A stretch of DNA of 62,018 bases from the NCBI GenBank assembly GCA_016779825.1, contig JADHMX010000002.1:1-62018 (forward strand), in the 5' to 3' direction. The DNA comes from Synechococcus sp. BS301-5m-G53. GTDB lineage: Bacteria > Cyanobacteriota > Cyanobacteriia > PCC-6307 > Cyanobiaceae. Both the position numbers and the translations under genes were made by a program. A model generated the notes under the pieces. That model had not been told where the DNA came from. It was given only the letters and a program-made list of their open reading frames with translations, and searched no databases. This document shows, piece by piece, positions 55,879 through 62,018 of the stretch; the first letter of the stretch is position 1; each line of letters starts with the position of its first letter.

Positions 55879-57069
55879 TCATTCATCCATCGCATCCGCG
55901 AGACGCGACGCAGCGTCCATCAACTCATCCACCGGCCGCACCAGCGCCATGCGCAGCCAATCGCGGCCGCCGGCCCCGAAACCCGAGCCCGGGGTGAGCG
56001 CAACGCCACTGCGCTGGAGCAGTTCCCTTGCGGCATCTTCATCGCTCCAACCCCGATGACGGGCGCCATCAGGCAAGGGAAACCAGAGATACATCGCCAT
56101 CTCGGGACAGGGCACCGACCAGCCACGTGCCGTGAGGGTCTCGACCACACGATCCCGTCGTTCGCGATAAATCGGATGCAGCTGCCGGGGCCAGTCGGGA
56201 AAGCTTTGCAACGCCTGGATCGCCCCCTGCTGCAGAGCCAGGCTCTGATTGAAATCGATGACAGCCTTGATGCGACGCAATGCGGCAATCAGCGGTGAAG
56301 CACCAACCGCGAAACCAAGCCTGAATCCCCCCAGGCACCAGCCCTTCGAGAGGGAGAAGAATTCAATGCCGCACTCCCTCCAGTTCGGAGCCTGCAACAG
56401 GGAAGGAGGCTCTCCATCCAACGCCAGATCGACGTAGGGGTTGTCGTGGGCGATCACAACATCGTGTTGCGCCCCAGTGGCCATGATGCGATTGAGATCG
56501 TCCTGATTCCCTACCCGCGCCGAAGGGTTGTGGGGATACCCCAGAACGAACAGCTTCAGTTGATCCCAGCGCTGGGGGCTGAGTGCCGTCAGATCCGGAC
56601 GCCAGTCCTGTTCAGGGGAAAGAGCCAAGGCATGGCTGCTGGCTCCCGCAAGATGCAAACCACCGGTATGGGACGGATAGCAGGGGTCCAGATGCAGAGC
56701 AGCGTCTCCCGGATCGAGCAACGCCAGAGGCAGATGGGCGGTTCCTTCCTGGGATCCCACCAGAAACTGGACCTCATGATCCGGGTCCACCGCAACGTCG
56801 AAGCGATGGCGACACCAGTCCGCAACGGCAGCATGGAGAGGCCTCAGACCGGCCTGAAGGCAATAGGAGCCGCTGCGGGGATCCATGACCGCTGAGGCCA
56901 TGGTGTCCAACAAAACCGTGGGAGGCCGAAGGTCAGACGATCCAATGGAGAGATCCACCAGATCCGGACGTGCGGAAGAAGACGTCTCGACCCGGTAAGC
57001 GTGCTTGGCAGCATCAACACGGGCAAAAACAGCGTTGCCCAGCGACGCCAACCGCTTAGAGGTTGGCAT
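55879..57069 (-). CDS. PLP-dependent aminotransferase (succinyldiaminopimelate/LL-DAP type)
   Basis: A protein of 396 residues, fold type I class I/II. PYVDLA, then the PLP lysine in FFSLSKGWCLGGFRLGF and the C-terminal Arg in DWLRMALVRP. Such genes in picocyanobacteria are annotated as succinyldiaminopimelate or LL-diaminopimelate aminotransferase; the substrate is not provable from sequence. Start ATG 57069 overlaps the end of trxA by 14 bases. Confidence 0.85.
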   Translation of the reverse strand: MPTSKRLASLGNAVFARVDAAKHAYRVETSSSARPDLVDLSIGSSDLRPPTVLLDTMASAVMDPRSGSYCLQAGLRPLHAAVADWCRHRFDVAVDPDHEVQFLVGSQEGTAHLPLALLDPGDAALHLDPCYPSHTGGLHLAGASSHALALSPEQDWRPDLTALSPQRWDQLKLFVLGYPHNPSARVGNQDDLNRIMATGAQHDVVIAHDNPYVDLALDGEPPSLLQAPNWRECGIEFFSLSKGWCLGGFRLGFAVGASPLIAALRRIKAVIDFNQSLALQQGAIQALQSFPDWPRQLHPIYRERRDRVVETLTARGWSVPCPEMAMYLWFPLPDGARHRGWSDEDAARELLQRSGVALTPGSGFGAGGRDWLRMALVRPVDELMDAASRLADAMDE

Positions 57070-57391
57070 CCAAGAAGGACTGCAGCTGGGGTTTGGCGAT
57101 GGCACCTTCATGGCGCGCCACCACCTCACCGTTACGGAAGAGGATCAGCGTGGGGATGCCCTGCACCTGATAGGCGTCTCGGGTCTGGGGATTTGAGTCC
57201 ACCTCGAGCTTGCCAACGCTGACGCGATCGCCGTAGTCACTCGCGACCCAATCCATCAATGGGGCGATCAGTCGGCAGGGGCCACACCAGGCGGCCCAGA
57301 AATCGACGAGGACAGTGCCGGAAGCCTTGAGGACTTCACGTTCAAAACCAGCGTCGGTGAAATCGGCAACAGCTCCAGCCAAGGCACTCAA
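57056..57391 (-). CDS. trxA: Thioredoxin
   Basis: A protein of 111 residues with redox-active WCGPC (35-39), cis-Pro in GIPTLILF and the usual FWAAWCGPCR context. It reduces disulfides, with photosynthetic electron flow as a likely electron source. TTG start at 57391 (MSALAGAVADFTD); no ATG is near. Starts 47 bases downstream of the vipp1 stop on the same strand. Confidence 0.93.
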   Translation of the reverse strand: MSALAGAVADFTDAGFEREVLKASGTVLVDFWAAWCGPCRLIAPLMDWVASDYGDRVSVGKLEVDSNPQTRDAYQVQGIPTLILFRNGEVVARHEGAIAKPQLQSFLDANL

Positions 57392-57438
57392 ATGACTGAA
57401 CCGATCCTATGGAAAACCGGACGCCTTTCCTGGGTTGA

Positions 57439-58212
57439 TCAGAGCTTGTCGATGGATCGCTTCAAATCTTCGAGTTCGGCATCCACCTCTTCCACCTGCA
57501 CGGGCTTCACCGCTTCAGACGCCTCGGACGCGGGCAGAGCAACGGCTTCCGGGCCTCCTTTCAGCTGAGCGCGCAACGCCTCGAGATCATCATCAACATC
57601 TCCACCGCTTTCCAAAGCCGCGAACTGACTTTCCAGATCAGTTCCAGCCAGCTCAGCCGCAGCCTGACCGGTGGCCTCCAGGGCCTCCACCTTTTCCTCC
57701 ATCCGCTCGAAGGCTGCCATGGCCGAATTGGTGCCGATGCTGCCGACGGCGCTTTGCAACTGCTGCTGAGCCTTGGCCGCCTGGGCCCGGGCCTTGAGCA
57801 TGTCCTTTTTGGTCTTGGCCTCGGCGATCTTTCCTTCGAGGGCGACCAGACTCTTTTTGAGCGATTCCACCTGGCCGTCTTGGGCCTGCACCTGGGCTGT
57901 CAGCGAGGTCGCCGTCTCTTGGAACGTTTTGCGGCGGGTCAGGGCTTCCCTAGCCAGGGATTCCTCACCCTTTTTCAGCGCCAGCTCGGCTCGCTCGTAC
58001 CAGGTTTTCGATTGTGCAGAAGCCTGCTCAGCCTGGCTGGTCAGACGCTTCTGACTCGCGATCGCCAAGGCGACGGCTTGACGCAATTTGACCAGGTCCG
58101 CCTGCATGTCGGCGACGGATTGGTCGAGGATCTTGGCAGGGTCCTCCATGCTGCTGACGGCAGCGTTGGCGTTGGAGCGAACCAGCCTGCTCAGCCGATC
58201 AAAGAAACCCAT
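57439..58212 (-). CDS. vipp1: Vipp1/IM30 (PspA family) membrane-remodelling protein
   Basis: A protein of 257 residues, almost entirely alpha-helical with heptad pattern: MGFFDRLSRLVRSNANAAVS, then EDPAKILDQSVADMQADLVKLRQAVA. It has the C-terminal Vipp1 helix (VEEVDAELEDLKRSIDKL) absent in PspA. It forms ESCRT-III-like rings required for thylakoid membrane maintenance. Confidence 0.95.
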   Translation of the reverse strand: MGFFDRLSRLVRSNANAAVSSMEDPAKILDQSVADMQADLVKLRQAVALAIASQKRLTSQAEQASAQSKTWYERAELALKKGEESLAREALTRRKTFQETATSLTAQVQAQDGQVESLKKSLVALEGKIAEAKTKKDMLKARAQAAKAQQQLQSAVGSIGTNSAMAAFERMEEKVEALEATGQAAAELAGTDLESQFAALESGGDVDDDLEALRAQLKGGPEAVALPASEASEAVKPVQVEEVDAELEDLKRSIDKL

Positions 58213-58276
58213 GACTTGGCCTTAGACGCGCTGAGATTAGCGAGGTTCCCGCAGCAGTTCTGCCTAGGATCGACCC

Positions 58277-58792
58277 ATGGCGATTGCACCTGATTCCCAA
58301 CGGCGTCGCTTACCGGGCCTCGAGCTGCTCCAATCCGCTGTGCCAGCTCCGGCAGCACCCTTGAGAACCTGCCTGGGCGCGCTCCAGAAGGAGTGGCGCA
58401 AGGACGACCATCTGGCCGCCCTCTGGCAGGACTGGCCAAGAGTTGCAGGAGCGCAACTGGCACCGCACTGCCGCCCCTTATCGCTGCAACGCGGGGTGCT
58501 GACCGTGGGGGCCAGCCATCCCCAATGGCGCCAAGCTCTCCTCTACAACCGGCCCCAGCTGATCAGCGCCCTGCATCAAGCCGGCCATGCGGTGCGTGAT
58601 CTGCGCATCCAACAACACCACCCCCTTCAATCTCCTGTGCTGGAAAGCGAGGCCAGCATCTGGGGCCAGCATCCGAGCCGCGCCGATGTCCATGGCATGG
58701 GGACGTGCCCGGACTGCGGCCGACCAGCACCCAACGGAGAAATCAAGATCTGGGGCCACTGCGGTTTTTGCCACAGACAAACCCTTACTTAG
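58277..58792 (+). CDS. DciA-like (DUF721) protein with C-terminal zinc ribbon
   Basis: A protein of 171 residues. DUF721 core: LGALQKEWRKDDHLAALWQDWPRVAGAQLAPHCRPLSL and VLTVGASHPQWRQALLYNRPQLI. DciA is the ancestral replicative-helicase operator. The C-terminus adds C144-P-D-C147 and C162-G-F-C165, a zinc-ribbon-like tetracysteine set. Divergent from vipp1. Sulfotransferase gene follows 19 bases downstream. Confidence 0.85.
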   Translation: MAIAPDSQRRRLPGLELLQSAVPAPAAPLRTCLGALQKEWRKDDHLAALWQDWPRVAGAQLAPHCRPLSLQRGVLTVGASHPQWRQALLYNRPQLISALHQAGHAVRDLRIQQHHPLQSPVLESEASIWGQHPSRADVHGMGTCPDCGRPAPNGEIKIWGHCGFCHRQTLT

Positions 58793-58811
58793 CCCCTAGA
58801 TCCCGAAGGAA

Positions 58812-59423
58812 ATGAGTTTATTCTTACCCAAATACAATGCGATATTCCTGCACATCCCGAAATGCGCAGGTCAATCCATTGAAAAAGCCCTGGGATACAA
58901 ACACCATCACCGTCATCACAAAGTTAACGACCTACCAGACGACCTAGAAAATTATTTCCGGTTCACCTTTGTAAGACATCCGGTTCGACGTTTCATATCC
59001 GCCTGCAACTACAACTTAAGAGTGGCCAACGCCACACGCAAACAGCTGAAGCGAACAGATTCAAAATCCCTAAGCTCATCCAAGAAATACCGCCTACACC
59101 TCATCACAAGCAATTCAAACTACGACTCAATTATTGACGATCTCACTAATGGAAAACTAAAGAAAATACCCTTCTTCAAGCACCAAAAACATTGGCTTAA
59201 AAAAGGGAAGCCTCAGTTCATCGGAAGAGTGGAAAACATTGACACCGACTTCTCCATTCTTTCTAAAATTCTACGCACAAAATCCACACTCAAGCGCACA
59301 AACAAATCACCCAATATAGCCAGCCTCGGTAACTTTTCAAAAAAGAATTTCCGAGAAGTTGTCGAGTACTACAAAGAAGATTTCATCGCAACTGGATATT
59401 CACCCAAGCACTCGGACCTCTGA
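58812..59423 (+). CDS. Sulfotransferase-family protein, AT-rich
   Basis: A protein of 203 residues. PAPS 5'-phosphosulfate loop is AIFLHIPKCAGQSIEKALG (10-28); the 3'-phosphate motif FVRHPVRRFISA (53-64) is intact. This is the Sulfotransfer_2-like pattern of carbohydrate or surface-glycan sulfotransferases. Base and codon use are markedly AT-rich (many AAA, ATT, AAT) compared with all neighbours, which suggests transfer. It abuts the ArnT-like gene through TGATCA. Confidence 0.85.
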   Translation: MSLFLPKYNAIFLHIPKCAGQSIEKALGYKHHHRHHKVNDLPDDLENYFRFTFVRHPVRRFISACNYNLRVANATRKQLKRTDSKSLSSSKKYRLHLITSNSNYDSIIDDLTNGKLKKIPFFKHQKHWLKKGKPQFIGRVENIDTDFSILSKILRTKSTLKRTNKSPNIASLGNFSKKNFREVVEYYKEDFIATGYSPKHSDL

Positions 59424-61253
59424 TCAATACCGTTCCGGACGAGGCTCCCGCCAATCAGCATCAACTCCCTTGGCCTGCAGGGTTTGTGCCCGTTGCTCGA
59501 GGCGACTGCGGTCCAGACGCCACACGTCGTAGATCCCAATCTGGCCGAGCAGCTCAGGCTGTAGGTCGCTCCAATGATCCCGTCCTGCCGTGCCGCGATC
59601 GATCAGCACCAGCACGGTTCTTGATGCACCCGGGCTCTGGAGGGGATATCCACTCCAACCGCGTCGCTTTTCATGGGCCAGGCGGTCCGCAATGTTGACC
59701 AACGCCCCATCGGATTGGCCTTCGTACAGGATCACCTGCCCTGTGTAAAAGTGCAGCGAAGGCTTCATGGCGCCAACCATGACCATGGGCTCTCCACTGC
59801 GCTGTTGCGACAACATCAGTGAGGCCGCATCGCGCACCGGCTGCTGACGCAGACGATCGGCGAGTTCGGCGATGGGAATCAGAGCCGTGAGGTGAAATCC
59901 GAGCAGACAGCCCTGCATGGCCAGCAAGGCCTGAGCGGCAGCACGACGCTGGAGCAACAGAACGGCGCCAAGCGCGGCGGCAGCACTGAACCAGACCGCA
60001 GCCCACTTCAATAGACCGCTGGCCAGCAGATCCACCGACAGCGTCGGCATCTCCGGATCATCGATCAAGGGAACCCAGAGCAATCCCAGCCAAAACCCAG
60101 CGGCCAGGACGGCGATCAGCGCCAGGCTGGTTCCCCAGGCCATCCGTTGCCAGCGCGATGAACCCACCGTGGCTTGGGCCACCAACAGGGCCGCCGCGGG
60201 GGTCGCGGGCAACCAATAACTGGGGAGCTTGGTGGCTGCAGTAGTGAACAGCAGCAGCACCGCCAAAAGCCAGCAAGCTGCGAATTGATGCAACGAATGT
60301 TCCGGAGCAATCCGCGATCGGGGCACCCGCGCCAGACCCAAAAGCAGGTAGGGCGTGAACGGCAGGGCAGCCACGAGCATCACCGGGCCGAAAAACCACC
60401 AGGGCTGAAGGTGATCGTTCACCACGGAGGTGAACCGTTGAAGATTGTGATAGCCGAAAAAGCTGTCCCAGAAGGGCTGTCCTTCCACCAGCAACTCCAA
60501 GGCATACCAGGGAAGACTGATCAGCGCAGTGAGCAGCAACCCGGGCAGCGGGCGCAGCCTGCGCCAGGGCTGGACGAGATCCCGTCGCAACGCTCCGAAC
60601 ATCAGCAGGGCGAGTCCTGAAAGCACCACAGCGACCGGGCCCTTGGCCAGCACTGCGAATCCGAGGAGCACCCAGGCCGGCCACCAGGCCACCTTTTTGG
60701 GGGCGGCAAAACGCCGCCACTGCAGCAACAAGCTGAGACCCAGCAGGCCACACAGCAGGGCATCACTCACTGCGGTGCGGCTCCAGACGAGCACCAGAGG
60801 CGAGAAGGCAAACGCCAGCGGTGCAATCAGTGCCGTCAAACGCGGACGTGCATCGCCGGAGAACGGCCAACGCAGCACGGTATCGGCGAGGCCAAGCATC
60901 AGCCCCACCGTGGCCAGGGCGGAAGGAAGCCGTGCCGCCCAACTTCCGAGAGGATCCCAAAACTCACGTCCTGGCACGGCATAGCCGAACCCCATCAGCC
61001 AATACACCAGGGGCGGTTTGTCGTAACGGGGCAAACCGTTCACCCGAGGCGTCAGCCAGTCGCCGGTCTCAGCCATGGCCCGCCCGGCTGCGGCAAACAA
61101 CGGGGGTGTTTCATCCACCACACCGGTGGATCCCAGCCGCCAAAGGGTGATGACCAGTCCCAGGGTCAGTACAAGCGCCAGAACCTGGCGTCGCTGTCGT
61201 CCTGAAACATTGACCGACAAGGGACTCTCAGCTCCTGGGGTTGATGCTGACAT
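59424..61253 (-). CDS. ArnT-like/GT83 polyprenyl-phosphate-sugar glycosyltransferase
   Basis: A protein of 609 residues with about 11-12 membrane spans. The N-terminal GVVDETPPLFAAAGRAMAETGDWLTPRVNG has the acidic pair of the GT-C family, as in ArnT, with PRYDKPPLVYW. A large soluble C-terminal domain follows (SGEPMVMVGAMKPSLHFYTG). It likely moves a lipid-linked sugar onto a surface acceptor. Its start overlaps the GT4 gene by 26 bases. Confidence 0.85.
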   Translation of the reverse strand: MSASTPGAESPLSVNVSGRQRRQVLALVLTLGLVITLWRLGSTGVVDETPPLFAAAGRAMAETGDWLTPRVNGLPRYDKPPLVYWLMGFGYAVPGREFWDPLGSWAARLPSALATVGLMLGLADTVLRWPFSGDARPRLTALIAPLAFAFSPLVLVWSRTAVSDALLCGLLGLSLLLQWRRFAAPKKVAWWPAWVLLGFAVLAKGPVAVVLSGLALLMFGALRRDLVQPWRRLRPLPGLLLTALISLPWYALELLVEGQPFWDSFFGYHNLQRFTSVVNDHLQPWWFFGPVMLVAALPFTPYLLLGLARVPRSRIAPEHSLHQFAACWLLAVLLLFTTAATKLPSYWLPATPAAALLVAQATVGSSRWQRMAWGTSLALIAVLAAGFWLGLLWVPLIDDPEMPTLSVDLLASGLLKWAAVWFSAAAALGAVLLLQRRAAAQALLAMQGCLLGFHLTALIPIAELADRLRQQPVRDAASLMLSQQRSGEPMVMVGAMKPSLHFYTGQVILYEGQSDGALVNIADRLAHEKRRGWSGYPLQSPGASRTVLVLIDRGTAGRDHWSDLQPELLGQIGIYDVWRLDRSRLEQRAQTLQAKGVDADWREPRPERY

Positions 61254-62018
61254 CCGCCATCAGTCCTGTTCGAACCCAAGATTCAACACGCTGACTGAAG
61301 ACCTCACAGGAGGCATGCTCCTCGGCCCAACTGCGACACAAAGAGCGCTCAATGCTGTCGACGCGTCTCAGGGCCTCCGTGAGAGCGACGACATCATCGG
61401 GCGGCACCAACCAGCCCGTGCGGCCAGAGCTGACTAACTCCCCGGGACCGCCCCGGTCATAGGCGACGACCGGAACACCACAGGCCAAGGCCTCAACCAC
61501 AACATTGCCGTAGGCCTCGTTCCATTTCGGTGTGTTGATCAGAGCGCGGCAGTGGCCCAGCTCCTGTTGCAGCTCTCGTGTCGATCGAAATCCACGCCAA
61601 TCGATCGTGCCCTTCGGAACACTCGCCTCCACCTGCCGCGCATAGGCCTCATCCTCACGCAACCCCCAAACCAGAAGCTGCTCATCCAACGCAGCAGCCG
61701 CAGCAGCCGCATCCTCCAGCCCCTTTTCCGGAGCGATGCGGCCCGCCCAACCCAGGGGTCCATCGGTCTGGCTCTGAAAGGTGTAATTCGTGAGATCAAA
61801 TCCGTTGCCCACGACATTGGCGGGAGCGGGCAACCGGAAATCAGCGGCCTGGCGGTGGGTGTGAAAAGCAAGGCGACGTGAATCCCAGGCGGCGACGGCT
61901 TCGATCACATCGCACATCACCGCAGCCACATCCCCCATGCTCACGAGATGAAAAAGCTTGGCGCTGACCCGTTGCGTGAGCCACAGCGGCAGCCAGTCGT
62001 ATCCGCCGTTGATCACAG
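61228..62018 (-). CDS. Glycosyltransferase family 4, N-terminus beyond the window
   Basis: The visible part is 262 residues, the C-terminal GT4/GT-B half: GWAGRIAPEKGLEDAAAAAAAL, LINTPKWNEAYGNVVVEALACGVPVVAYDRGGPGELV (the EX7E region) and RTGWLVPPDDVVALTEAL. The frame is still open at the window edge, and the acceptor domain of about 100 residues seems to lie outside. Surface polysaccharide synthesis is likely. Confidence 0.88.
   Translation of the reverse strand, partial: VINGGYDWLPLWLTQRVSAKLFHLVSMGDVAAVMCDVIEAVAAWDSRRLAFHTHRQAADFRLPAPANVVGNGFDLTNYTFQSQTDGPLGWAGRIAPEKGLEDAAAAAAALDEQLLVWGLREDEAYARQVEASVPKGTIDWRGFRSTRELQQELGHCRALINTPKWNEAYGNVVVEALACGVPVVAYDRGGPGELVSSGRTGWLVPPDDVVALTEALRRVDSIERSLCRSWAEEHASCEVFSQRVESWVRTGLMADVSINPRS

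Overview
The window looks like a chromosomal segment of a marine picocyanobacterium, most likely a GC-rich Synechococcus (subcluster 5 type). The evidence is genes for photosystem I (psaF, psaJ), cytochrome b6f (petC, petA), NDH-1 (ndhB), Vipp1, a high-light-inducible protein, cyanobacterial-type AbrB, several proteins found mainly in cyanobacteria (DUF3067, the RodZ-like protein, the DRTGG/BioD-like protein), very short intergenic gaps and tail-to-tail gene overlaps. I see no phage, insertion sequence, CRISPR array, rRNA or replication origin. Nearly everything is core housekeeping. The accessory signal is confined to the two ends.

Layout. 1-959: a glycosyltransferase-like gene running off the left edge. 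1152-6152: YajQ, MAPEG, a DprA/SLOG-like protein, a DRTGG protein, an SDR, methionine aminopeptidase and a PepSY membrane protein. 6178-8759: rplS, tRNA-Trp, a small SH3/KOW-like protein, tRNA-Asp and gltX. 8703-14524: a cation/proton antiporter, DUF1643 and wecB, then pilT, Hlip and tsaD. 14602-20389: psaFJ, gmk, RqcH, tatC, DUF3067 and petCA. 20395-29950: lgt, cobM, tRNA-Val, a RodZ-like gene, ppx, a UbiA prenyltransferase, LD-carboxypeptidase, ispD, a GT9-like protein, a K+ channel and fabG. 29960-36109: an unlisted 58-residue membrane protein, a GroEL without GroES, nanE, an acidic protein, an ABC-2 exporter and ctaB. 36102-40756: ctaA, then ctaCDE and cyAbrB. 40741-50707: ribE, a bifunctional nuclease, an Fe-S aldo/keto reductase, a five-gene overlapping topA operon and ndhB. 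50700-54152: an orphan ABC ATPase and a two-component cluster. 54183-58792: M23 peptidase, birA, aminotransferase, trxA, vipp1 and a zinc-ribbon DciA. 58812-62018: an AT-rich sulfotransferase, an ArnT-like transferase and a GT4 running off the right edge.

How genes work together. psaFJ, petCA, ndhB, vipp1, hli and the UbiA prenyltransferase (plastoquinone) serve the thylakoid electron-transport membranes; ctaA/ctaB make heme A for ctaCDE. gltX, three tRNAs, tsaD, rplS, RqcH, map and groEL serve translation and protein quality control. wecB, nanE, the GT9-like protein, the ABC exporter, the sulfotransferase and the edge glycosyltransferases point to envelope glycan synthesis.

Most notable: a strong intrinsic terminator inside the first codons of lgt; four convergent gene pairs whose stop codons fuse into one TGATCA palindrome, plus eight other convergent pairs that overlap; a compact PAS/kinase/two-regulator cluster with an inverted repeat between its divergent arms; and an AT-rich sulfotransferase beside glycosyltransferases. 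I do not see a clearly new defence or mobile system. All functions are read from sequence motifs without database searches.
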